From NCBI RefSeq assembly GCF_003344965.1, contig NZ_CP031194.1:1240001-1304000 (forward strand): 64,000 nt of DNA, in the 5' to 3' direction. The stretch is from Streptomyces paludis (GTDB lineage: Bacteria > Actinomycetota > Actinomycetes > Streptomycetales > Streptomycetaceae). The notes under the pieces are model-generated. The model saw only the letters and a program-made list of their open reading frames with translations. It ran no database searches and was not told where the DNA came from. Shown in pieces: positions 55,293-64,000 of this stretch. Within the stretch, counting starts at the first letter, position 1. Every line of letters begins with the position of its first letter. The position numbers were made by a program, and so were the translations under genes.

Positions 55293-55870
55293 GTGGCATC
55301 CCCCGGGGTGGCCTGGGTGATCACCGTCAGCCGCTCGGCCAGCTCCGCCGCCAGCTCGTGGTCGAGCCCGCGGATCTCCACGGCGCCCGCCGCCGAGGCG
55401 GTGGTGACGATCACCGTGGAGAGTCTGAAGAGCTGCTCCAGCGGACCGCGCACGGTGTCCACCGTCTGGATCCGGGACATCGGCGCGATCCGCCACACCT
55501 GCCGGAAGAAGCCGGTACGGACATAGACGGCCGCGTCCGTCACCTCCCAGCGGTGCACCCGGAACCACCACAGCGGTATCAGCAGCGTGCACAGCAGCCC
55601 CAGCACCGCCAGTACGGCGGCGCCGGCCAGCAGCCAGGTCCGCGCCGGGTCGATGAACGCCCCCAGCACGGCGAGGACGGCGACCGGCGCCACCGTGAGC
55701 AGCGCCCACTGCGTACGCCACCAGCCGATGGCGCGCGCGTCGAGCGTGTTGGCCGGCGGCCGGAGCCGGACCGTCCCCGCGCCCGGCCCCGGCCCGCGCC
55801 CCGGCCCCGTGCCCGTACCGGCGCCCCCGCCCGGCCCCGCGCCCGTCCCCGTCACGGTCTCCCCCGTCAC
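55289..55870 (-). CDS. Bacterial PH-domain membrane protein (YdbS-like)
   Basis: A 193-aa protein with a Gly/Pro/Thr-rich leader (about 1-35), two membrane helices and one bPH2 domain (VHRWEVTDAAVYVRTGFFRQVWRIAPMSRIQTVD). The start is GTG 55870. It overlaps the long PH-domain gene as ATGA. Such pairs are widespread in Gram-positive bacteria with poorly known function, possibly in membrane stress or antimicrobial resistance. Confidence 0.88.
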   Translation of the reverse strand: MTGETVTGTGAGPGGGAGTGTGPGRGPGPGAGTVRLRPPANTLDARAIGWWRTQWALLTVAPVAVLAVLGAFIDPARTWLLAGAAVLAVLGLLCTLLIPLWWFRVHRWEVTDAAVYVRTGFFRQVWRIAPMSRIQTVDTVRGPLEQLFRLSTVIVTTASAAGAVEIRGLDHELAAELAERLTVITQATPGDAT

Positions 55871-55894
55871 CCTCTCCCCCTCCCGGTCATCGGC

Positions 55895-57547
55895 TCAGCG
55901 ACCGCGCAGCGAGCGGTACGCGGCGACGAGCGCCGCGGTCGAGCCGTCCAGCTCCTCGCCCTTGTCCTCCCCGGTGAGCACGGGCTCGATCTTCTTGGCG
56001 AGGACCTTGCCCAGCTCGACGCCCCACTGGTCGAAGGAGTCGATGTTCCAGACGGCGCCCTGGACGAACACCTTGTGCTCGTACAGCGCGATCAGCTGGC
56101 CCAGGACCGACGGGGTGAGGTCCCCAGCGAGGATCGTGGTCGTCGGGTGGTTGCCGCGGAAGGTCTTGTGCGCCACCAGCTCCTCGGGCACCCCTTCCGC
56201 CCGTACCTCCTCGGGCGTCTTGCCGAAGGCCAGCGCCTGCGTCTGCGCGAAGAAGTTGGCCATCAGCAGGTCGTGCTGCGCGACCAGTCCGGGCAGCAGG
56301 TCGGCGGCCGGCCGGGCGAAGCCGATGAAGTCGGCCGGGATGACCTTCGTGCCCTGGTGGATCAGCTGGTAGTACGCGTGCTGGCCGTTCGTGCCGGGCG
56401 TGCCCCAGACGACCGGTCCGGTCTGCCACTCCACCGGGACGCCGTCCCGGTCGACCGACTTGCCGTTGGACTCCATGTCCAGCTGCTGGAGATACGCGGT
56501 GAACTTCGACAGGTAGTGGCTGTACGGCAGGACGGCGTGCGCCTGCGCGTCGAAGAACGCCCCGTACCAGACGCCGAGCAGACCCAGCAGCAGCGGCGCG
56601 TTCTCCTCCGGGGGCGCGGTACGGAAGTGCTCGTCGACGAGGTGGAAGCCGTCGAGCATCTCGCGGAACCGGTCGGGCCCGATCGCGATCATCAGGGAGA
56701 GCCCGATGGCCGAGTCGAACGAGTAACGCCCGCCGACCCAGTCCCAGAACTCGAACATGTTCGCCGTGTCGATACCGAAGTCGGCGACCTTCCCGGCGTT
56801 GGTGGAGAGCGCCACGAAGTGCTTGGCGACGGCGCTCTGGTCGGCGCGCAGGCCCGTCAGCAGCCAGTCCCGCGCGGAGGTGGCGTTCGTGATGGTCTCG
56901 ATGGTGGTGAAGGTCTTGGACGCGATGATGAACAGCGTCTCGGCCGGGTCCAGGTCCCGCACGGCCTCGTGCAGGTCGGCGCCGTCCACGTTGGAGACGA
57001 AGCGGACCGTCAGCTCGCGGTCGGTGAAGGAGCGCAGCGCCTCGTAGGCCATCGCGGGCCCGAGGTCCGAGCCGCCGATACCGACGTTGACGATGTTCTT
57101 GATGGGGCGGCCGGTGTGCCCGGTCCACTCGCCGGACCTGATCCGGCCGGCGAAGGAGCCCATCTTGTCCAGTACGGCGTGCACCGCCGGTACGACGTTC
57201 TCGCCGTCCACCTCGATGACGGCGTCACGGGGCGCGCGCAGCGCGGTGTGCAGCACCGCCCGGTCCTCCGTGGTGTTGATCTTCTCGCCGCGGAACATGG
57301 CGTCGCGCAGCTCCGCGACCCCGGTGGCCGCGGCCAGCTCACGCAGCAGCGCCAGTGTCTCGTCCGTCACCAGGTGCTTGGAGTAGTCCAGGTGGAGATC
57401 GCCCACTTGGAGGGTGTAGCCGGTGCCGCGCGCCGGATCGGCGTCGAACAGCTCCCGCAGGCTCACCTCTCCGAGCTGGTCCCGGTGCTTGCCCAGCGCG
57501 CTCCACTCGGGCGTCCGGTTGAGCCTGGTGCGTCCCTCTGCGTTCAT
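55895..57547 (-). CDS. pgi: Glucose-6-phosphate isomerase
   Basis: Interconverts glucose-6-phosphate and fructose-6-phosphate (550 aa). The family signatures [31 protein letters not shown] and [20 protein letters not shown] are complete, as is the C-terminal [11 protein letters not shown]. It links the pentose phosphate genes upstream to the lower glycolysis genes downstream. Confidence 0.97.
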   Translation of the reverse strand: MNAEGRTRLNRTPEWSALGKHRDQLGEVSLRELFDADPARGTGYTLQVGDLHLDYSKHLVTDETLALLRELAAATGVAELRDAMFRGEKINTTEDRAVLHTALRAPRDAVIEVDGENVVPAVHAVLDKMGSFAGRIRSGEWTGHTGRPIKNIVNVGIGGSDLGPAMAYEALRSFTDRELTVRFVSNVDGADLHEAVRDLDPAETLFIIASKTFTTIETITNATSARDWLLTGLRADQSAVAKHFVALSTNAGKVADFGIDTANMFEFWDWVGGRYSFDSAIGLSLMIAIGPDRFREMLDGFHLVDEHFRTAPPEENAPLLLGLLGVWYGAFFDAQAHAVLPYSHYLSKFTAYLQQLDMESNGKSVDRDGVPVEWQTGPVVWGTPGTNGQHAYYQLIHQGTKVIPADFIGFARPAADLLPGLVAQHDLLMANFFAQTQALAFGKTPEEVRAEGVPEELVAHKTFRGNHPTTTILAGDLTPSVLGQLIALYEHKVFVQGAVWNIDSFDQWGVELGKVLAKKIEPVLTGEDKGEELDGSTAALVAAYRSLRGR

Positions 57548-57604
57548 TCGGACATCAGCCCATTCATTGTCGTGCGTGTACGCGAACCCCGCTGTCCTCC
57601 CAAC

Positions 57605-58816
57605 TTAATTGATCAGGGGGCTGAGCGATGCGATAGCCAGTACGAAGAACCCGGCGGTCAGGAGAGCCGGGGCGTTGAGTCCCCAGCCGGCCGCCGCGGC
57701 GCCGCCCAGCAGCGCGCCGAGCGGTGCTCCGGCCAGCGCGAGGGTGCGGAAGGCCGAGCTGATCCGGCCCAGCATCTCCCGGGGGCTGCGCTCCTGTGTC
57801 AGGGTCGCCTGCTGCACGTTCCACACCATGCCCATGGCGCCGAGGACCGCCAGGCAGCAGACCGCCACCCCGATCCGGCGCACCGATCCGAGGACGGCCA
57901 GAGAGCAGATCTGGACCGTGCCGGCGAGGAGCATCGCGCGCACCCGGCCGGTCCACTCGGCGAGCCGCTTCGCCAGCAGCCCGCCCACCACGCTGCCCAC
58001 CCCGAAGGCGGTGAGCGTCAGGGCGTATCCGCTGTTCCCCGCGTCCAGCCAGCCCGTGACATGCAGCACCAGGGTCGCGATCAGCGCGCTCATCCCTATG
58101 TTGCACAGCGTCGTCGCCAGACACAGCCCGCGCAGCGTCCGGTCGCCCGCCAGGAAGCGCAGCCCTTCGGCGATCTCGCCGCGCAGGGTGGAGCCGGCCT
58201 TGCGCGGAGGCCGCTCCGGGGCCCCGGCCCGCAGCGAGAGGATCAGCAGCGCCGCCAGACCGTAGGTGACCGCGTTGACCGCGTGGGGCGCGGCCACGTC
58301 CACCAGGAGCAGCAGGGGCACCAGCGGGGCCGCGAGAAGGCTGCCCGCTATCTGCTGACCGGTCATCAGGCGGGCGTTGGCACTGCCGAGTTCGCGCCGC
58401 TCGACCAGTGACGGCAGCAGGGCCGTCGCCGCGTTGTCGAACAGTGTCTGAAGTGTCGTCAGGAAGAAAGCGAGCAGGAGCAGGAGCGCGATCGACGCCT
58501 GGCCGAAGCCCACGGCGAGCGCGAAGGCCCCCATCAGCGCGCCCCGGACCAGATCGACGCCCCACATCGCCCGCCGCTGGTCCACCCGGTCGGCGACCGC
58601 TCCGCCGAGCAGTCCGAACAGCAGCCACGGCAGATAGCCGCAGGCGGTCACGGAGGCGATCAGCAGGGGATCGTCCGTGAGCGAGGCAGCCAGCAGGGGC
58701 AGGGCCGCGGTCCGCAGCGCGTCTCCGAAGCGCGAGACGATCGCGGCCGACCAGAGCCGGCCGAACCCTCCGCGCCATGGCGGCGCCGCCGCTTCCACGG
58801 CATCGACAGCCGTCAC
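57605..58816 (-). CDS. MFS transporter (multidrug type)
   Basis: A 12-helix exporter (403 aa) related to the macrolide-efflux type of MFS proteins. GGAVADRVDQRRAMWG after helix 2 is the A-motif loop. GTG 58816 is chosen because GGGGGAAC precedes it; a longer frame from 58903 lacks family similarity. It lies between pgi and rbpA but shares no overlap, so it is probably an insertion into the carbon-metabolism neighbourhood. Confidence 0.88.
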   Translation of the reverse strand: MTAVDAVEAAAPPWRGGFGRLWSAAIVSRFGDALRTAALPLLAASLTDDPLLIASVTACGYLPWLLFGLLGGAVADRVDQRRAMWGVDLVRGALMGAFALAVGFGQASIALLLLLAFFLTTLQTLFDNAATALLPSLVERRELGSANARLMTGQQIAGSLLAAPLVPLLLLVDVAAPHAVNAVTYGLAALLILSLRAGAPERPPRKAGSTLRGEIAEGLRFLAGDRTLRGLCLATTLCNIGMSALIATLVLHVTGWLDAGNSGYALTLTAFGVGSVVGGLLAKRLAEWTGRVRAMLLAGTVQICSLAVLGSVRRIGVAVCCLAVLGAMGMVWNVQQATLTQERSPREMLGRISSAFRTLALAGAPLGALLGGAAAAGWGLNAPALLTAGFFVLAIASLSPLIN

Positions 58817-58911
58817 CGTTCCCCCTTCGATCGACTGCTTCAGACCGTAAGGGGTGGCACTGACAACGGCGCTCGGGCACCGACAGCCCACAGAACGGGA
58901 CAATGCCGGGC

Positions 58912-58950
58912 AAAAATGGTTCGGCCGGACACCTGTCTCGTGTCCGGCCG
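58912..58950 (-). terminator. Terminator of rbpA
   Basis: On the minus strand an 11-bp stem (58950-58940 with 58932-58922) and 7-nt loop are followed, after a few bases, by a TTTTT run (58916-58912). Confidence 0.75.
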
Positions 58951-58960
58951 GAAAAAGTGG

Positions 58961-59296
58961 CTAGAACTCGCCACGCAGCTTGGCGAGGGCCTCGGCGAGG
59001 ATCGCTTCGCCGTCCGCGTCGCTGCGCCGCTCCCGCACATACGCGAGATGCGTCTTGTACGGCTCGGTGCGCGGCGGGTCCGGCGGATTGTCCCGGTCCT
59101 GACCGGCCGGGAAGCCACAGCGCGGGCAGTCCCACGTCTCCGGAACCTGCGCGTCGCTGGCGAAGCTCGGCACCGTCTCATGCCCGTTCGAGCACCAGAA
59201 GGAAATGCGCAGGCGGGGCGCGGACTCGCCGCGCTCGGCCTCACCCATCGGCCCCGCGCCGACCCGGCTTCCCCGGATCGCGTTGCCACTTGCCAC
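58961..59296 (-). CDS. rbpA: RNA polymerase-binding protein RbpA
   Basis: Actinobacterial transcription factor that binds RNA polymerase and sigma (HrdB/SigA) and stabilises open complexes (111 aa). The zinc site C35-H39...C57-C60, the N-terminal GNAIRGSRVGAGP and the C-terminal EPYKTHLAYVRERRSDADGEAILAEAL sigma-interacting region are complete. Confidence 0.97.
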   Translation of the reverse strand: MASGNAIRGSRVGAGPMGEAERGESAPRLRISFWCSNGHETVPSFASDAQVPETWDCPRCGFPAGQDRDNPPDPPRTEPYKTHLAYVRERRSDADGEAILAEALAKLRGEF

Positions 59297-59470
59297 GGTC
59301 GTAACTCCCTGCGTGATGGTGCCGCAATGCGTCGGTAGGCAGCTCCGCTGCCGGGCTGACCACAGTCTACGTAAGGCCCAACGCGCGTCCAGTAAAGGGA
59401 GTTACTCCCTCAGCCGCCGGGCGCGGAACCTCATGATAGGCCGCGCCCGGGTGCCGTACCGTACGTATGC

Positions 59471-59707
59471 TCAGCTGTCCAGCTTCAGCAGCAGGCCAAG
59501 CACGACAATGCACGCGAACCACAGCAGACCGACAACAACGGTGATGCGGTCGAGGTTACGCTCGGCGACCGAGGAACCCCCGACGGACGACTGCATTCCG
59601 CCACCGAACATGTCGGAGAGGCCGCCGCCCTTCCCCTTGTGCATCAGCACCAGCAGCATCATCAGCAGGCTGAAGATGATGAGGGCGATCGAGAACCCCA
59701 TGACCAC
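59471..59707 (-). CDS. secG: SecG preprotein translocase subunit
   Basis: A 78-aa membrane protein of the SecYEG channel with two helices flanking the typical loop LMHKGKGGGLSDMFGGG. GTG 59707 gives the N-terminus MVMGFS, as in relatives; ATG 59701 is possible. It is downstream of tpiA, as usual in actinobacteria. Confidence 0.93.
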   Translation of the reverse strand: MVMGFSIALIIFSLLMMLLVLMHKGKGGGLSDMFGGGMQSSVGGSSVAERNLDRITVVVGLLWFACIVVLGLLLKLDS

Positions 59708-59766
59708 GGCTGGACCAACTTCCTCGGACGGGCAGAACCGGCAGGACCGACCTGCCGGACAACGGA

Positions 59767-59805
59767 TGGCGGGGGCCGAGGGGCAGTGCCTCCCGGCCCC
59801 CGCCA
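59767..59805 (-). terminator. Hairpin between tpiA and secG
   Basis: A 12-bp stem (59767-59778 with 59794-59805) without a U-run lies in the 127-bp gap. It may attenuate read-through from glycolytic genes into secG. Confidence 0.55.
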
Positions 59806-59834
59806 GGGTACGACGGATCCTTGCTACCGCATAC

Positions 59835-60629
59835 TCACTGGTCGCGGAACCTGACGATCTTGACGAACTCGTCGGTGTCGAGCGCGGCACCGCCCACCAG
59901 CGCCCCGTCCACGTCCGGCTGCGCCATGATCGCGGCGACATTCCCGGACTTGACGGAGCCGCCGTACTGGATGCGGACCTTGTCGGCCAGCTCCTGCGAG
60001 TACAGCTCGGCGAGCCGCCCGCGGATGGCCGCGCAGACCTCCTGGGCGTCCTCGGGGGTGGCGACCTCGCCGGTGCCGATGGCCCACACCGGCTCGTACG
60101 CGATCACGACGGTCTCGGCCTGCTCGGCCGGGATGTCCTTCAGCCCGCCGTCGAGCTGGGCCAGGGTGTAGGAGACCTGGTCACCGGCCTTGCGGATGTC
60201 CAGACCCTCGCCGACGCAGAGGATCGGGGTCAGCCCGTGCTTGAACGCGGCCTTCACCTTGGCGTTGCAGATCTCGTCCGACTCGGCGTGGTACTGCCGC
60301 CGCTCGGAGTGCCCGACGGCCACGTACGCGCATTTCAGCTTGGCGAGCATCGGGCCGGAGATCTCCCCGGTGTACGCGCCGGAGTCGTGCGCCGAGATGT
60401 CCTGGGCGCCGTACTTGATCTTGAGTTTGTCGCCGTCGACCAGCGTCTGGACGGACCGCAGATCGGTGAAGGGCGCCAGGACGGCGACCTCCACGGCGTC
60501 GTAGTCCTTGTCGGTCAGCGCGAAGGCCAGCTTCTGGGTGTGCGCGATGGCCTCAAGGTGGTTGAGGTTCATCTTCCAGTTGCCCGCCATCAGCGGGATA
60601 CGGCCGGTCGTTCCGTTCGAAGTGCTCAT
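59835..60629 (-). CDS. tpiA: Triosephosphate isomerase
   Basis: Interconverts dihydroxyacetone phosphate and glyceraldehyde-3-phosphate (264 aa). Catalytic residues N17, K19, H107 and E179 are in place ([24 protein letters not shown]). It is 7 bp downstream of pgk, in one operon. Confidence 0.97.
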   Translation of the reverse strand: MSTSNGTTGRIPLMAGNWKMNLNHLEAIAHTQKLAFALTDKDYDAVEVAVLAPFTDLRSVQTLVDGDKLKIKYGAQDISAHDSGAYTGEISGPMLAKLKCAYVAVGHSERRQYHAESDEICNAKVKAAFKHGLTPILCVGEGLDIRKAGDQVSYTLAQLDGGLKDIPAEQAETVVIAYEPVWAIGTGEVATPEDAQEVCAAIRGRLAELYSQELADKVRIQYGGSVKSGNVAAIMAQPDVDGALVGGAALDTDEFVKIVRFRDQ

Positions 60630-60636
60630 GAGCTGT

Positions 60637-61848
60637 TCAGTCCTCCAGTGCGGCGAGGCCGGGAAGCGTCTTGCCCTCGAGGTATTCGAGGCTGGCGCCG
60701 CCACCGGTCGAGATATGGCCGAATGCCTTCTCGTCGAAGCCCAGGATGCGGACGGCGGCGGCGGAGTCGCCACCGCCGACCACGGAGAAGCCCGGGGAGT
60801 CGACGAGGGCCTGGGCGACGGCCCGGGTGCCCTCGGCGTAGTCGGGGTGCTCGAAGACGCCCATCGGACCGTTCCAGAAGACGGTGGCCGCGTCGGCGAG
60901 CTTCGAGGCGTAGAGCCGGCCGGTCTCCGGGCCGATGTCCAGGCCCATCCGGCCGGCCGGGATGGCGTCGGCCGCCACCGTCTCGGGGTGGGTCGGCGCC
61001 TTGGCCTTCAGGTCGGGGAAGCCGTCCGCGACCACGACGTCGACGGGGAGCACGAACTCCACGCCGCGCTCCTTCGCCCGCTCCAGGTACTCGCGGACGG
61101 CGGGGATCTGGTCCTCCTGGACGAGCGAGGAGCCGATCTCGTGGCCCTGGGCCTTGAGGAAGGTGAAGACCATGCCGCCGCCGACCAGGATCCGGTCGGC
61201 GCGCTCCAGCAGGTGGTCGATGACCGCGAGCTTGTCGGAGACCTTGGCGCCGCCGAGGACGACCGCGTACGGCCGCTTCACCTCGTCGGTGAGCTTCTTG
61301 AGCACACCGACCTCGGTGGCGATCAGATATCCGGCGGCGTGCGGCAGCCGGGCCGGCAGGTCGAACACCGAGGCGTGCTTGCGGTGTACGGCGCCGAAGC
61401 CGTCGCCCACGTACACATCGGCCAGCGCGGCCAGTTGGCCGGCGAAGGCGCCGCGCTCGGCGTCGTCCTTCGCGGTCTCGCCCGCGTTGAAGCGGAGGTT
61501 CTCGATGACGGCGACCTGTCCGTCAGTGAGCGCCGCGACGGTGGCGGTGGCGGACTCGCCGACCGTGTCGGTCGCGAACGCCACGTCGGCGCCGAGGAGT
61601 TCACCGAGGCGCGCGGCGGCGGGCGCGAGGGAGAAGGCGGGGTCCGGGGCGCCCTTGGGGCGGCCCAGGTGCGAGGCGACGATCACACGGGCGCCGGCCT
61701 CGGCGAGCCGGGCGATCGTCGGCCGGACGGCGCGGATCCGGCCGTCGTCGGTGATGGTGGTGCCGTCCAGCGGCACATTGAGGTCGGCGCGGACGAATAC
61801 GCGCTTGCCGGCGACCCCTTCTGCGAGAAGTTCGTCGATCGTCTTCAT
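60637..61848 (-). CDS. pgk: Phosphoglycerate kinase
   Basis: ATP-forming glycolytic kinase (403 aa). [33 protein letters not shown] and GGGDSAAA are present. ATG 61848 is preferred over GTG 61860 because the AGGAG site would overlap the latter. The 125-bp gap after gap contains short repeats of GGCCCTGAAT. Confidence 0.97.
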   Translation of the reverse strand: MKTIDELLAEGVAGKRVFVRADLNVPLDGTTITDDGRIRAVRPTIARLAEAGARVIVASHLGRPKGAPDPAFSLAPAAARLGELLGADVAFATDTVGESATATVAALTDGQVAVIENLRFNAGETAKDDAERGAFAGQLAALADVYVGDGFGAVHRKHASVFDLPARLPHAAGYLIATEVGVLKKLTDEVKRPYAVVLGGAKVSDKLAVIDHLLERADRILVGGGMVFTFLKAQGHEIGSSLVQEDQIPAVREYLERAKERGVEFVLPVDVVVADGFPDLKAKAPTHPETVAADAIPAGRMGLDIGPETGRLYASKLADAATVFWNGPMGVFEHPDYAEGTRAVAQALVDSPGFSVVGGGDSAAAVRILGFDEKAFGHISTGGGASLEYLEGKTLPGLAALED

Positions 61849-61973
61849 CTGCTGCTGCACTCCTTGGAATGTCTGGACAGGCCAACAGGGCTCGAACAGC
61901 GCCGCGTGTGCGCCGACCGAGCCCTGTCGCTCATATCGAGATGCCTGTCGGCCCTGAATTCAGAGGCCCTGAA

Positions 61974-63087
<1,114 letters not shown>

Positions 63088-63206
63088 GTCGCCCCGGGAG
63101 CCGGGCCCGGCCCGCACCCGCCATTACCGACGAGTACGGACAGACCCGGCGCCGCCCGGGTCAGCCCGCAGGGGCGTGTGCGCCGGTGTGTGCGCAGGCG
63201 TGCGCG

Positions 63207-64000
63207 TCAGCCCACGAGGCCATCGGCCAGATCCTCGCTGAGGTTGGATTCGGTGCCCGGGATCCCCAGGTCCTGCGCCCGCTTGTCGGCCATGGCCAGC
63301 AGCCGCCGGATCCGGCCGGCGACCGCGTCCTTGGTCAGCGGCGGGTCGGCCAGCGCGCCCAGCTCCTCCAGCGACGCCTGCTTGTGCTCCATGCGCAGCC
63401 GCCCGGCGGCGGCGAGATGCTCGGGCACCTCCTCGCCGAGGATCTCCAGCGCGCGCTGCACCCGGGCACCGGCGGCGACCGCCGCGCGGGCGGACCGGCG
63501 CAGGTTCGCGTCGTCGAAGTTGGCGAGGCGGTTGGCCGTGGCCCGGACCTCGCGGCGCATCCGCCGCTCCTCCCAGGCCAGCACCGACTCGTGCGCCCCG
63601 AGCCGGGTCAGCAGCGCGCCGATCGCGTCGCCGTCCCGGACGACCACACGGTCCACCCCGCGCACCTCGCGGGCCTTGGCGGCGATCTGGAGCCTGCGGG
63701 CCGCGCCGACCAGCGCGAGAGCGGCCTCGGGCCCGGGGCACGTCACCTCCAGCGAGGAGGAGCGGCCCGGCTCCGTCAGCGACCCGTGCGCCAGGAACGC
63801 GCCGCGCCAGGCGGCCTCCGCGTCACAGGTGGCGCCGGAGACGACCTGCGGGGGCAGCCCGCGGATCGGGCGCCCCCGGCCGTCCACCAGTCCGGTCTGC
63901 CGGGCCAGCTGATCACCGCCGGTGATCACCCGTACGACGTAACGGCTGCCGCGGCGCAGCCCGCCGGGGGCCATCACCACCAGCTCCGAGTTGTGCCCGA
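63207..64000 (-). CDS. whiA: Sporulation regulator WhiA (3' part)
   Basis: C-terminal 264 residues of WhiA, the DNA-binding developmental regulator related to LAGLIDADG endonucleases; the gene continues beyond the window edge. The visible part holds the end of the LAGLIDADG-like domain and the C-terminal helix-turn-helix ([35 protein letters not shown]). WhiA with WhiB controls sporulation septation genes. Its position next to gap-pgk-tpiA is conserved in actinobacteria. The 228-bp gap before gap holds the gap promoter. Confidence 0.95.
   Translation of the reverse strand, partial: GHNSELVVMAPGGLRRGSRYVVRVITGGDQLARQTGLVDGRGRPIRGLPPQVVSGATCDAEAAWRGAFLAHGSLTEPGRSSSLEVTCPGPEAALALVGAARRLQIAAKAREVRGVDRVVVRDGDAIGALLTRLGAHESVLAWEERRMRREVRATANRLANFDDANLRRSARAAVAAGARVQRALEILGEEVPEHLAAAGRLRMEHKQASLEELGALADPPLTKDAVAGRIRRLLAMADKRAQDLGIPGTESNLSEDLADGLVG

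Overview
The window is chromosomal DNA from a Streptomyces or a very close relative. Base composition is very GC-rich, GTG and TTG starts are frequent, and many genes overlap by ATGA or GTGA. The right half carries the actinobacterial neighbourhood sufR-sufBDCSU, ctaA/ctaB, tkt-tal-zwf-opcA-pgl, pgi, rbpA, secG, tpiA-pgk-gap and whiA. No tRNA, rRNA, CRISPR array, insertion sequence or phage gene was seen.

Left, accessory part (1-33,300). A class B penicillin-binding protein is followed by the most striking locus: a SAM-IV riboswitch (about 1682-1802) in front of a tightly packed operon. The operon encodes a polyamine-type ABC importer (binding lipoprotein, ATPase, two permeases) and the two subunits of an ATP-dependent hydantoinase/oxoprolinase (HyuA, HyuB). 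A SAM sensor over ring-opening amidohydrolase genes suggests a sulfur-linked scavenging system that I cannot match to a described pathway. Two mutually exclusive hairpins follow the aptamer, and a 45-codon leader ORF overlaps the first gene. A convergent Tat-exported amidase with a small partner, an MFS exporter, a thioredoxin-like ferredoxin, a TIM-barrel-like protein divergent from a uronate dehydrogenase, a double-TerD protein, dapA/dapD, and a TetR-SMR efflux unit with three GTAC-N4-GTAC boxes come next. A zone of decayed genes (26.6-28.3 kb) follows, then imine reductase/HxlR and MmyB-type regulator/SDR pairs.

Middle (33.3-46 kb). The Suf iron-sulfur assembly operon runs leftward from sufR, whose CAAC-N6-GTTG operator overlaps its -10 box and a probable leaderless start. 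An ABC-2 exporter and heme A synthase run rightward. An amidohydrolase, a small conserved protein and protoheme farnesyltransferase run leftward.

Right (46-64 kb). Pentose-phosphate genes (tkt, tal, zwf, opcA, pgl) form one rightward operon ending in a strong terminator. Leftward lie a poly-gamma-glutamate hydrolase-like gene overlapping two bacterial-PH-domain genes, pgi, an MFS exporter, rbpA, secG, tpiA, pgk, gap and the 3' part of whiA, cut by the window edge.

Together the right half links Fe-S and heme cofactor assembly to glycolysis and NADPH supply; the left half is nutrient scavenging, efflux and adaptive metabolism.
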